Both the position numbers and the translations under genes were made by a program. This document shows positions 34,801-48,700 of a DNA stretch of 64,000 nt, in pieces. This stretch comes from Nipponacmea schrenckii (Eukaryota; Mollusca; Gastropoda; Lottiidae), in assembly GCA_030562195.1 (NCBI GenBank), contig CM060200.1, forward strand, positions 34,139,023 to 34,203,022. The letters run 5' to 3'. The notes under the pieces were generated by a model, which did no database searches, had not been told where the DNA came from, and saw only the letters and a program-made list of their open reading frames with translations. Position 1 is the first letter of the stretch. Every line of letters begins with the position of its first letter.

Positions 34801-37800
34801 CCAATCTAAGTATCCATTGGTAGATCCGTTGATAGATGTTCAATGGATAGCCACCGAATACCCGTGTACGGAAACTCACAATAGATAATATTACAGAAGG
34901 GTCGATTGCAATAATTCTAAGCAATTTTCACGAAACAAATTCTACTGGAGCAGTGGTAATCTTATAATGAAAGACTTGTACTCAAAACAACAAAACACGC
35001 TACAATAATCAATTTAAAATCGGTCAAAATGACATTGATTTGAAAAAAAAAGATCACGTGCACTATTCATTAAAACGGATTTTGTAATTTTCGTTCCATT
35101 TAAGTTTTGGGAAAATAAATTTCACATCACGGAATGTTTCAGTAAAATAGAGTCAAGTTTCAAAATCATTGCACTAAAGTAATGGTTATTTAATTCAGTC
35201 GTGAAAACTTGGCGCCATACTGGTACCATCTGTTGGCAGATAGATCATTGTTCTATCATGCAATATAATACTAAAAGAAAACTCTCATCCACTTACCCTT
35301 TTCGACTAAATACATATCCATCGGGACTAACTGTCATCGGCGATTCCTTCATTCGGTTAAGGAAGATATGATTCACTTAATAAAGTACTTGATAGAAGAC
35401 TGTATGAGGTCCTCCATGCTTCTCTCCAGTTCAATAATTGGGCTAAGCTGAGCTACTAATTATTGTCGGCCGCCAACACTCGGTTTCCTACTCGGCTAAT
35501 GCCAATACTTGGATCGAATCACACAAGAGTGTATAAAGTCAGTCAATATTCAATGTGTAATTGGATGGTATAATGTTGGTTGAATGTTAAGAGAGTTGGT
35601 ATGGTTGTCAGATGTGATATATAGGCTAGCAAATATCAGATACCGAATAAAATCTAGAATCAGCGACGTTTAAGTAGCATTGTTAGATAGATAATGAATT
35701 TACAGAAGTTGCATTAACTGAGAGAGTATAATTCAATACTAAATGAACATTATAATGAATGAGGAAAAAGAGAATGAAATGAGATTAAATCATTTGAAAC
35801 TTACGTCATCATAAAGCTAAAGTTACTCAACATAATTCTTTTATCTTCAATATGAAATGCATAATGGTGACGTGTCGTTTGAAATACTAATACATTAATA
35901 ACATTGAAATAAGGTCATGTACTGATGAACACAAACAATTTTAATGGTGAAGTTATCATTAAGACACCAACAGTCACAATGTACATCATCTGGTAATCGC
36001 TGGGTGAAATCCTGGAATAGGTTTTAATACAATACTAAATTTCCGTTAAATCTGTACATTATAGCCAATTAGCTGCTAGTCATATCTGGTGGATAGTTAC
36101 AAACCTCGAATACTAAATCGAAATCATGTAGGTTTACCAATATATTTTTCTAACTTATTGCGATGGAAGTATGAACTTTACGTACAATTTTAATTGGATG
36201 TAACAAGTCAATTTAGCAAGAAAATAGTAAATCAGATTACAAATCAATATCAAAATTAAGTATCGAATGTTGCACAACAATCATCATTAAGGTTTAAAAT
36301 GGATTAAAAACGCATTGGTAGACAACAATGTTTTGAATCAAAGGAGATCTAAATTTGCTACCAATAAAGACACATTTCCATAAATAAATTTTATCTCTTG
36401 AGACACTAATGACTACCAAAAGCCATTTGTTTCTACGATTCAATAAGAATGGCTCTCTGAAATGAAATTAAAGGATTTATATCTACAATACTTAGACGAT
36501 CTTTTATATTCGAAATAAAAATATGTTTTACAATACGTCCCTATCGACCAATAGTTGCTTAGAGCGTCATAATCTAAAGCTTTCATGTTACTTCAATTTT
36601 AATCAAATCAAATTCTGATTAAGTGTTCTTAATTTCATTTAATTCCATCTGAACTAAAAATTATTTTATTAGGTTTGCCTCAAATATGGCAAAATTTGAT
36701 TACGCTAGCATGGAAGAAGTACCATTGCATTAGATAGATGAGTTAATCGAAATACAATTAAGTTGTTAGACTATTATGAAGACTGTGATCGTGAAGAGAA
36801 ATAGAAGTCTAGCAGCTTGTATAAACAGAATAAAGCTAATATGCGATTATTTAAAGTCCAATATTATCATTGAAAATTCCATTATAGCTGTGATAAAGTA
36901 AGCCAGCAGGTCACGGTGAATTAACACCATGGTACTTTCTATCATCAGCAGTCTTGACATGAAATCTGCGAACACAGAATAAGAATCAATGCACAGATTA
37001 TCACCATCTCTTCTCAATGTATGTAATCACCAGGGCACACTTCATTAAGAATGTTCTCAATGTAAATTTAATAGCCCTGACATATAACACGCTTACACCA
37101 ATAACTGTCTTCAATCAAATAATCCTTTACAGACTAGACAATCAGCTTTTAAGTCCAAGATACTGTCAGTGTCCATGCTATTGCTTTGCTATTTAGCTAT
37201 AGACTGCTTTTCAATTTACATGAGAGGAAATATGAAATTACTAACTCTTGTATTTCAATTAGGAAGTTAATTGAAATGTGAAGATATTTAGGTGCTTATA
37301 TGAAGCTTTCTATTCAATAATATCAAGATATTTTGGCCAGGTATTGGCAGAGAGATGCAAGCTTTCCTGTGTAAATACAGAATTCTAATTGTTAAAATTA
37401 AGTATCTTTTAGAATCGGTAGCGAGCCTCAATAGTCTGAAAATAAATATGACATTTTTCAAATAAGACGCAATTTCCGCCATTATCTTCTTATCGATCCA
37501 CTGAAATAATGTCTGTTTTCAATTTCACTTAAAACATTTGAAAATGTTAATATTACGCTAGTTATATAATCAGAAACTTGACCAACTTTATTGAAAAGTG
37601 TGTGACCCACTTACGTGAGCTATAATGGCAGTATTTCCAATGAAATTTAACTTTGCATTGCCCGTGGTAAATGTTCCAAACACGTGTAGCCCATTTACAT
37701 TTTGTGTTGACTGTCAAGAAGGTAAAAAAGGGCTGTAAAAGAACATTATTGTTATTTAATAAAAATACTCGTTCTCGTTTTTCGGTAGATATTGGGTAGT

Positions 37801-39299
37801 TAATATTAAATAAATCAAGTCTCCATTGTTAGCTATTGAACAAGGTTTTATATATGAATCAAAAACAATTCAAGTTCATACCAAATAGTGGGAATAGATC
37901 ATTTAAAGTGATACCCACAGCAAACGTTTTACGGGTTAAACGAGGCAAGTTGATTGAATTCAATACGGCAAACAGTCACAACTTGTTTTCTTTCACTCCT
38001 CTAATTCTTTAATCAACAGTGATGTTAGTTTAGACCAACGTAGAGCGAGAAAAGAAAACTAGGTTTCCAAGAAAGGATCATCGGAAGAAAATCATTTTCA
38101 ATCAAAGCCGACCAAATCCTTTCAACAATTCTACATAAAAGCTTGATGAACAGAAAAAATCAAATTACTCTTTTCTTGATGGAAAATAAAATTACCAAGC
38201 CAATGAGTTCCAGAGTACACAAAACAAATAGTGGAAGTAGTATTATGATAGATTAAAGAATTAGCCGATAATCTTACAAATAAAATCAGATCGCGTTGTG
38301 TTTCTTACTTCATTGTCCTAATTCACGGACATTTGTTTGTTGGCTCCTTAAACTACCCTACTTTGGTAATCACATTTACAGTTAAGTGATTGTTAGTATT
38401 CTTTATTCACTCTAGTAATGGGCAAATATCTTGAGCTTGCTAATGTTTGTTATTGTATAGTGTGCACAGATTAAGTCAGAAAATAAGTCACTTTATTTAA
38501 ATTTTAAAATTTACTCAACCCACACAAACACAAATTGTCTGTAAAAAAAATATGTGAATGACTTTGCTTTGTTCGACGATAGCTTGAGTTGGTTGATTGA
38601 AGATAATGGCTGAATTGCTGAATTTGAATATAAATTTCATATCGAGTTAGAAATATTTGAGATAACAACAATGAAATTCAAAATTGAAATTACATTAAGC
38701 TGAAAGTAAATGACTTGCAGTTATGCGTCCTACTAATATTTAGTCGCATTACAATGAAATTAATTAAGAATGGTGTATAAGGAAAGAAACTGAGTATCAT
38801 ACCATTGGAATTATAGTGTTGAAGCTTCCAGGTTTTTTTAAATGAAAGAAAGGTTATGTCAGACCATCAATGTGTCAAGGAAATGATAGATTGGATGAAA
38901 TCTAAATAAAAATCGAACATTAGTTTCTTTCAGCAAGATGAATAAGGAGACACAGTCTGTGAGAGGCTTGGGGTTAGAATGTTTACCATTAAAAAGTAGA
39001 AAATCGATGCTAACTACAGTGGTGGTAAATGCTGCACCCCTGGCGATGAGAAATAATGAAATCATGAATGTAACGTGTTGTTATATTTAGACAACGTTAT
39101 AAAATAACTGACAAGAAATATAGAAATAAAGATTATATGTTGAAAAGTTTTTTTAAAAACATATTAAAGACATCAAAAGAGTCAAATAGGCGAAAGCATA
39201 TTCCCTAATCCATGTCTCGTATTTTTAAAAATGGCTTGCCGGGCAAGGACCAAGTCTGTAAAGAAAATCCGACAAGAATTGCACATTATAGAGTGTTAA
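31871..39299. other. Long stretch with no recognised feature
   Basis: About 7.4 kb of AT-rich sequence without tandem repeats, clear inverted repeats, RNA genes or open frames that look coding. Confidence 0.5.
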
Positions 39300-39520
39300 C
39301 GAGCATTTCAAGAACAAGGGGAATAACTTATGCTAAATTTTTTTCGAGTTTGCCGATTTTTAATAGGGTTCATTCCTGAAAGATTACGAACATTCACACA
39401 AAGTTACGCCAAAAATCCACCAAGAATCGTGCCTTCTAAAGTGCTTACGATAGACGTTCATGGGTGACGACCCATTCATTTAATGTCAGTGTATAAAAAA
39501 TACAACAAAAACCATCAGAA
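39300..39520. repeat. Fragment of the 'tacgcccac' repeat family
   Basis: The order 'CAAG..AATAACTTATG', 'TTTTTCGA', 'TTTTTAATAGGGTTCATTCC', 'GATTACGAA', 'ATTCACA', 'AGTT..GTCAAAA' parallels 31665-31775. The termini and the GACA tract are not present. Confidence 0.55.
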
Positions 39521-40499
39521 TTAAAATTAAAAAAGGGTTCCCTTATTTTCATATATATACATATATCATAATTGGACCGGTAATACATCAATAGAAAGTA
39601 GAGGTGTTCAAATGACTGGGAAAAATACCAGATGGTCCCACAAGTCCTTAATTACCTCGTAATTAGGCTAATTATGACGGGATTTCCCTCGATAGGGTAG
39701 TAACATTGGTCACATAAGTCACATAAGTCTCAAATGTCGTTGATCTTTCTTGTGATCATCAAGTCTATTAATTCAGTACACGGTCACGTGAACAAACATG
39801 GAGTCTAAATTTAGCGTTTCAAAGCAGATGAGAGTCAAATGGATTCCACAAGCATTTCTACGTCCACATATGTCTTTTGAACTTGAGAATACATAGATTA
39901 TTCATTAGAAACCCCAATTAAACAATAAGTAAGCTTACTTTGGCTCAAATTAATGAGGAAACCCATCTTTAAACAATGATTAATATAGTGATATCCAGTC
40001 CAAATATAAACCACTTTACGAAACAGGCCAAAAATCACATAACTGATTCTTAACTTCTTGAATATCAAAATATAGCTATACGCTTGGCATTCATTTGGAG
40101 CTCATGCACAAGCATGGTTGAAAAATTAAAATAACAATCTTGTAGTATTAAAAATTGGTTGCGCCGACTTTCCTCATAAACTTTCACTATTTCCAGGTCT
40201 TGTCAAATTGTATCGAAAATCTAACCCTCCAATATATTTTAACATAATTTGAGTTTATCATTTAAATCACATAAAAATTGTAATCTATTTGATTTGATTT
40301 ACACAATATTTTATTTTCAACTGTACACAATAATTACATTACATAATTGTGGTTTCGGAAACAAGCTAAAGCTTATGTTAATCCGTTACCAAAATCAATT
40401 TATCTTGATATATAAATGAATAATAATTGTAATCTATTTGTTTCCTGTAGTCAACTCAAACACTGCGATTAAATAATTTTCAAAATCCAAATTGACAAG

Positions 40500-40725
40500 A
40501 TTTTTAGTCACACAATTTCATTAAAATCAGATTAAAGCTACAGCATTCACAAACAAATTTGAACTAGGTCAATGGCAAGAACACAAAATCAAGATCTCAC
40601 CATTTTACATGATCACACCAAATTTCATCAAAATCAGATGAAAGCTGTAGACTGTTGTGTTAACAAGCAAATTTTGATGTGTTTTTATTATGTCAAGGGC
40701 AATAACGCAAAAACCGTTCATCGAA
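40500..40725. repeat. Two-module dispersed repeat fragment
   Basis: Two related stretches about 104 bases apart (TTTCATTAAAATCAGATTAA at 40518 and TTTCATCAAAATCAGATGAA at 40622) are each followed by AAGCT..AG.., a GCAAATTT-like word and GTCAA.GGCAA.AACNCAAAA. The style matches the modules of the elements at 31378 and 50395. No termini were found. Confidence 0.5.
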
Positions 40726-41480
40726 AAATCTTCGTAATTCTAAAGTCCTAGCTCAATGCGGCAAATATACTCTATTTATTTCAAATTCGAAAGTATATAA
40801 CTAAAAAAAACCGTCTATTTTAAATGATTCCACGAAATATATTGCTTAGAGACCATTCATTTTGAGGATACAGATTAATATCAGCTTCATAAAGACATGA
40901 TGGACCTGGCAATAAATAAGAGTATTGGATTAATCTGTCAAAACGACTGAATGAACTGGTGCCAGCAGTTTGACTGATAGTAAATAACCTCGGCCCATCT
41001 CATTTGTTCAATATCGAGATTAATGTAACTAATATGTTATAAGGAATTGGATACTGTATTGATGTTATTCCAATTTGGTAGTAATGTTAACAACCTGTCT
41101 TTGATGTTCTTGGATGGTGTAATTCCTACTATTAAAAATACCGTAGACCATAATACAAGTCGTCAGCAAATTCTTGTTAACTTTCAGAACCACAATACCA
41201 AAAGTGGAATTAAAGAATTGTATCTGCTACATCTGCTATTTAGTGATAAGATTGTCTACGTGGATTGTTCTCCATTGTTCTATTGTATAATCTAGACAGT
41301 ACTTGAGTTTAAGTTTAAAATTATTGTCATTTGAGATAACGTGTTGTCATCCATACACATGATGTGAATGAAACATATTAGATTTCTGTCACAATAATCA
41401 ATACACCGTTAACCATTATCCCTTCCAGGCCAACCTGCTTTTTCTTCAAATATAATTTGTTGCCACGAGGAGAAGCAAAA

Positions 41481-41757
41481 TGACGTCACACTATTAGGAA
41501 TGACAGTCAAATCAAAGACCAGGGTTATTTATAGTGATTTATTGCCTTGGAGCTTGGTGATTCACGACATAAAATTAACTTAACTAAAAATATCAGCCAA
41601 TTTCTGAACTCTAGAGTATACTTGACATACTGACTTGGAAAAAATATCGTACCACTTTTAATATGGATGACGTCAGATCTTTCTTTGAGGTTTAGTGTCA
41701 CTAAAAGTTTGAAAGAAATTGCCAATACATGAAGGTAATTTGACTTTTATGACGTCA
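41481..41757. promoter_or_regulatory. Cluster of three consensus CREs
   Basis: TGACGTCA occurs at 41481-41488, 41668-41675 and 41750-41757, three of the six I found in the whole window. The site is palindromic and CpG-containing, so it is expected to be rare in AT-rich, CpG-depleted DNA. CREB/ATF proteins bind it. No transcript start or open reading frame is evident close by. Confidence 0.3.
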
Positions 41758-42248
41758 TTTATCAAGCTATGTCAGTCACAGGAAGTCGGGTTTCAAATTA
41801 TCTTAGAAATTTGTTCCACTGACATATAAATCTGATATAAAAATTATAACCCCGAAGTACTTAGTATTATTTTTTGGATTGTTTTTTTAGGAAAAAGTAT
41901 TAAACTTCATGCAACTTCAAAACTGACATGATTGGAATTTGTATACTAGTACGTACTCCGATAACCATATCAACAATCATTTACAAACTGTTCTACACCC
42001 AATCTCAAACGTTACCATCTTACAATCAGTTCCAAAACGTACTGTACAATCACCACATTGTCAGACGTTGGCATCTTACAATCCAAACTAGACTGTACTG
42101 CGCAACAATTGCCAAATTTGAGAACATATTAATCTCAGACATCTTAGACAATTGTACAGTAAAGAGAAATATATACAATCTCAGAGATCATAATCATTGC
42201 TAATTTCTGAAGTCTATTCTATGTATCACTGAGTCCTACAATCATTAA

Positions 42249-42738
42249 AGGGGCCCAGGCTTGATTTTTAGGGGTCGTTTTGGGCCTTCGTTACATTTAA
42301 ACAGCCCTCAGAAATATTCAAGCTCTGAGAAAATCGCAAAATACCTTGAAATATGCCTCAAACAAAAAGTTTCACTTTTCATTTTTTTTCCGTGCTGTAC
42401 GCGGCTGGTCTCCAGTCAGTCTGAAAATTGTGTGTCCTGTTGACAAAGTATACAATTGAAAAATGCGTTGTAGTCTGTTTATATAGATGACCGCTATTGC
42501 ACGACGGGAAGGATAACTCTTTGATTATCAAGACGAACCGTTTTCCAATATGGCGGGACGTTCGTAATTTCTTAAGTCATTATGATTTTTCACATACGGA
42601 TAATTATGGATACACATGGATTCGAAGGCTCAAATTTCAAAGGTAAGCTCTGTAGACTATTTCTGATAAGCTAACCAAAAGATTTCATGTGTTTGAGGCT
42701 GTCGGATGATTGTCCGAAACAAATAAAGCCTGGTCCCC
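42249..42738. mobile_element. Second TTAA-flanked MITE family, 490 bp
   Basis: TTAA flanks both sides (42245-42248 and 42739-42742). The termini are inverted repeats: AGGGGCCCAGGCTTGATTT at the left against AAATAAAGCCTGGTCCCC at the right, about 18 bases with few mismatches. The interior is unique and includes GGCGGGACG. It has no transposase. Target choice is the same as for the 27076 element, but the interior is unrelated. Confidence 0.8.
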
Positions 42739-42742
42739 TTAA

Positions 42743-45700
42743 AAATTGTTCTGAGCCTTTCAAAATCCAAGATTTCGCAACTTCTGAACATATCAATCTA
42801 TGATATCACCTAATATAAGAATCATTGACAATTTGTGGCTTTAATTTCCGTCATTTGCAGACATAGCTCTATCCAGAGTACATTAACCACACTTTAATAC
42901 AAATCCCATCATATCCTCTTCATGATGTCAATAGGTTTAAAATAGAGTACTTAAATGCTGTTAACCCTATTATTAAAGCCTAGCCTGACACACTAATGGC
43001 TATAAACGAAATAACCCGTCAACAATTAAACCCCTTTAATACCACAAATCAAATCAACCATTCCTCCATATTCAATTGTTTCATTAACCACCACAAATTC
43101 AGAAATCAGGATAGATAATGTTGTGACATAGATTTACCAAGAGACCAGAATGAGACTATGATTAGTGTATACGCTATGGTAGTAAAAGTTAGTAATTGTT
43201 GGTGGTAAAATGATTTGAACTGAAGCCAAAAGTATTATATTTTGGAATATCTTTTAAGTTTTTGAAACCCCTAGCTCTCGATATATATACGATCATAAGG
43301 TCAAGTCTTCTACCGCAAGTGATCAATGTTATTCTTTATTTTGTAAGAAGGTTGCCTCTAGCCAACGTTTCTTAAAAATTCAACGTTTGTGAAAGGGTGG
43401 GATTTTACAGTGTAAGAATTACATCTAATTCCTTACGAAATAATTTTTATCGGCAGATTTGTGCAGAAATTGAAAGAACACAACACTTGTACATCATTTT
43501 CTTAAGGACATTGTGAGAATTCATACGTGTAGACCTGTCAGAATTATAATAAAGATTCCAATATAGATAATAATCAATATTGTCTAGTAAAGGGAGATGA
43601 TATATTACTCTGAATATATTTATTGTTTACTGTCTAGGGCTAGGCTAATATTTCAGATATTCTAATATACACGTAATTGCTACTCGATGTCTCGATCTTT
43701 TGGACCTGTATAATTTAATTCCATAGATGAAAGTACAACATATTAATCTGCCTATTCATAAAAACATTATCTCTACTTAATAGTTTTATTCAAGTCAGAA
43801 AATGTGTTGATTTTATTTTATTATTATGATATAAAGAATGCATCCAGTCGAGAAAGAATAAAAAAAATGTCGTGAAGATGGAAGACTGTTCGTCTCAAGG
43901 AAATTATTCCAAGCTCGTCAACATGAAAATATGAACCATATTGAATGAAGATATTACAATAATGTACGATTGTTTTGAGTTAAAAGAATAATCTATAACC
44001 AACAACGCTATATTTAGTATGGAGATGGACAAATCGTACATATTAACGGAGCTAATTCTTTGAATTCTCTTTTATTTTAATGTGCAATTGGTTAGATATC
44101 AATAAATCGAAATGTTTTTTGTTTCAAATTCTCTATTCAGGTCAAAACATTCAACGAGCATTTTAGTCCAAAGAAGACTCTACGAAACCAGACGCAGATC
44201 AGCGCCATAACAAATAAAAAAAAAAATCATTTAAGATGACTGAACTCTATTACCAGTATACGTATATGTAAAACTGTATTGGACTTGTCATTGAATGTAA
44301 ACTAAGAAATCAATATTGTATCGTCTTGCTAGAAATTCTGTCAAATCCTTCCCAGAATATTCATTCTTCTTAATGCTATAACAAATTCTAGCACTATATA
44401 GGTCACTCGAGTCTTGTTTGTAATACACTTCATTCACAAGATGTCTGTTCGCTTCACGAAATTCAAATGAGATGGTAGTGGCACGTTAATTTTGTCTGTC
44501 TGTTCACTGGCCAAAACCTTTCAAAAACACATTAATTGAATAAACTGAATTATAACCCACTGGGACCGGTCAGGGGTATGTACAGACTATTCAAATGTAG
44601 AAGCAACCCGTAGCCCCGAACTTGTCCTTGTTATTCTTCTTTTGTATTTCACAGGCACTGTTTGTACATGCACAGTGAAATAAAACTCCGAAAAAAGCGC
44701 TATCATCGTGCCCATAGAGGAGGCCATAATTATAAAGCGCTAAATGAAACCACAAAATTAAACCGAAAACTAATCCTAAAGAAGGCATCTGTACCTATAC
44801 TATTTTGTGTACTCTCAAACTAAAACTATTTCTATTTCAAATTTCTGCGCCCTTGCAACACGAGAGCAGTAAGCTATTCATATGGTCGTACAAATGAATA
44901 AGAAAGTATACATACAAGTTCGCCTTTGACAGTTTTCGTACTTTAATCCTTTTATGAAGAACATCATGGCTAACCAACTTAATTGATAAAATCTAATGTA
45001 CATATCTAGTGGTTATGCTTGCATTCAAAATCAACATTCCAATTCTTCTAATGTAATGTCAACATAAAATATTGAGTTATTCTCAGAGAAGACCTCGTCC
45101 TATTTAAATCTAAATTACTTGGTTATACTTGTTAGGTTTCAGGTCAATCTTTACTTTTATTACTTTTCATAGATCACTAGAAGGGCTTTCTCAGAGTAGG
45201 ACAAGATTGTAGCAGACATATTCTGACCTATATGATGATAACATTCCATCTCAATTCAGTCGACTATTTCAATATGACAAGAATCTACTCTTTGAAATAG
45301 ATAGAAGAATATTCGTTCCAAGAATTCTTTTACTGAATAATGACTGTGATAGATGTATGACACAGGGAGGAAAATAATGAAACGAACGTCTGCAAAGGGG
45401 TAACAAGCATTTGTAGAAAATTGCATTACCATTTATTTTTTGCAATCTTTTCAGATTTGTCAGTTTTTAAGCACTAGTAATGGGATACACACTACCTAAA
45501 TATAATGAAATATTGGACTTCGTATACAAACGGTATGGACTAAGAAGAGTTACAAAGGTCATGGAAACCAAAGTAATAATTAAGTTATCACGACTCTAGA
45601 CACCAATTATCATCTTGTAAATGGAAGTAATACAGATTTCCTAAAACTCATTTGATGTTAACCGTTGCCCTGTTGCAAGATGTCAATAGGGCAGGCTAAC

Positions 45701-48700
45701 CATTCATATTATACATATTTATTTCATATAATGGGATAGACCCTCTATATTCCATACTGTCATTATTGCTGCTTGTTACAATTTTAGATTATCTATTGGT
45801 GAGCACTTAATAATAAAATGTAATTTTTTCAAAAAATTCGTCAAATTCTGATTTTCAATTGTTCCTCGACTGTGGTATGACGATTTTTCGATCTTGACTT
45901 AGTTGGTCTTTTAGTACACATAAATCTGAAATAGCTGTGTCTTGTCATTTGTACAATAAAAGTCAATGGTCAATCTTCTCGGTAATTTTAACAGTTTCAC
46001 ATCAATAAAAACAATTACAAGTCTCATTACCATGTACAAGGACCTTTGACAAATTTGCTGACTTGACATATTTTATCTGCCGGTAATCTACCATCATTCA
46101 GGAAGTAATTCGTGCTCATGAATTTGTGACTGGAATAAACCAATTTACTTTAATCTGAAGTAAATAATCTAGTATTTTAATGAAGAGTTTTTCGAAGTTT
46201 AACAAATGTATATACTTGAAACTGGGTTGAAAAATGTATCTATTCTATACCTGGAGTTATATTTAATATTATTCATAAAATAAATGAGCTCATACACTTA
46301 TTTGGTATAATGACTGTAGCCATGAAACACTAACATGACATTCTTATTTCACCCCCTTTGACCTGATTCTGCACAAAAAAAATATCGTGAGTCAGAAACC
46401 CAAAATTCCAAAAGCATCATTTAAGGCTGCAGACCTGAAAGTTTCAGCTCGACTATTACATTAACATATTAGTTAAGACAACTAGTTTTAATTGATACAT
46501 CTTTTAGTTTACTATATAGTACTGGTACAAGAATTGAAGAAAATCCCCTTTTTTTTTAAAACTTGAAGCTATTTTTTTATGGCAGACATCACAGGATAAA
46601 AATGTCACAAAGAGCTGTCACCACATTTAACATTTATTTCACAGTGCATGTCACAACTATTGGATTTCTCTTTTACTACCTCTCAAGTCAAATATCTATC
46701 CAGTGATACAGTATTTTTCCGATCATATCAATGTTATATTTATCAAAACGATAACATTTATAAGTAGGCTCGAGACTAATACAACAAAGCACCATTTCTG
46801 ATATGACCACTGGAGTTGCGGAACATACGAATTCCGTACATAACGAATCCGATACATACTTATGCTATCCCCCCCCCCCCCAAACGAAAAAATGTAACAA
46901 TTAATCTAAGAGAGTGAGGCAAGTGGTGGTAAATTTGTTTTGAAATAGCTAATGTTACTTGCTTTAGGCCAATTTCAAGGTTAGTGTCGTTCGCCATTTC
47001 CGACATGAAACTAATCGCTAAGTTTAATTTCCGCCACTAAATCTAAAACTAGATTAAATGGCAGTGAAAGAGCGACAACTACATATAGTGAAGAATTTTA
47101 GGTGATGTCATACATTCCTGAGAAAACTACACAGACAGAAGGCAATAAATGTTGCTTATTATCAAACACCATCGAGTGGGAGAAAATATTTCAATAAAGC
47201 TTGGTCGTAAATTGTAAACAGTTATATTGTGACTGAGAAAACGTGGAACATTAACATTTGAATATGTCTCCAAAGTTAACCAAGTTGGAAATAATAAGCT
47301 TTTGTTTATGGAACCTTGTAGGTGGACAGACGTGTTCTAAAACAGTGTAGTACTAAAGTTGTGATTTCTTTCAGGACGAAAAAAAAAAAAAAAAGAAATC
47401 AACAAAACACAATTCATATGGTTCTTGGTTCAAGTATTGAAACTATTTTCATAACTAAGCTGGGCTTTTTATTGGTATGTGGTATTTTGCACAACAGAAT
47501 TAAAATAGTACCATATGATGATGGCGATCCTCTTTACGCTGTCGTTTAAAAAACATTTACGTGCATGATTTGAACCTCCTTTACGTCCAATAAATCACAA
47601 ACGACAACATATAATAAGACGAATGAAAACAAACCAAAATCAATCTGGCCCAGAAATGCATACTGAGAAGTTGAGAAAAGCCAGGCATAGTATTGTTTTT
47701 TTTTATTGGCATTAAGAGGAATAATAGAGGTCTGTTCGGATCGTTAAGTTGAATTCATTTCTTACACATGTAATACCTACAAAACAACACCTTGGCAATA
47801 AAACAATCTCGTATTTACTCACAGCCACCACCTGGCTTCAACACAGTTGTTTTTATACTAAAATTATCAATTTGATCCAGTTCTCGACCATTTTAATTGA
47901 TAATATGATTTGTAAGTGGTGCCAGGTTAACAAACTGAGACACAAAAAGCGCCATCAGGAGTTCTGCAAGTGTGGACAATTCTACACTTTTCAACAAATC
48001 CTTCAAAAGTTATTATAGTAGTGTTCGGTAATGCATTTTACTGAATCTTTCGTTATTTCTAAATTTGGTGAACAGGTACTAATTACATACAATTATCTTA
48101 TACTCTGACATTCTGCCACTTTGTTTTTTGTACTTGTTGAATTGTGAAATCATTAGCAATACGTTATTTGGCATGGATTTTGTAAATAGATATCTTAATT
48201 ATTCTAGTTGTTAGTGCAGAACTTTTTCTTCCAACAATATTAACACATACATATTATATAAATACGTACATGCCATGGCCATATCCTGTATACGTATATG
48301 TTAGTGCAGAATGGACATATGAAAATGATTTAGTGACTGAGTGACCAAAATTTTTCAAAAGTTAGTTATAGTGGTCGAAGATGACTTTTGATAAACGTAA
48401 TCCCAGGCTCTCCCTGTTTAAATGCATCGAGTTGCAGAGACTAAATGCTATCCAGTCGTTCAGCAAGATTGGTTGAATTGAGACTTACTTTGTGTCCAAA
48501 ATTTACTTGAAATTGATATATCATCCAAGTCTTGTTAAAACATGCTGAGAATCTGATCAAAGAATTTTAAGAGAACTGATAAGATTTATTAGGCTCAAAA
48601 TCAATTTACTGTATAAAATGAAGAAACAAGAACGAAAGTAGATATGACTATCTCGTCTTATTTGTGTTGCATGAGATTGTGTCTTATAAGTTTTGAAAGC

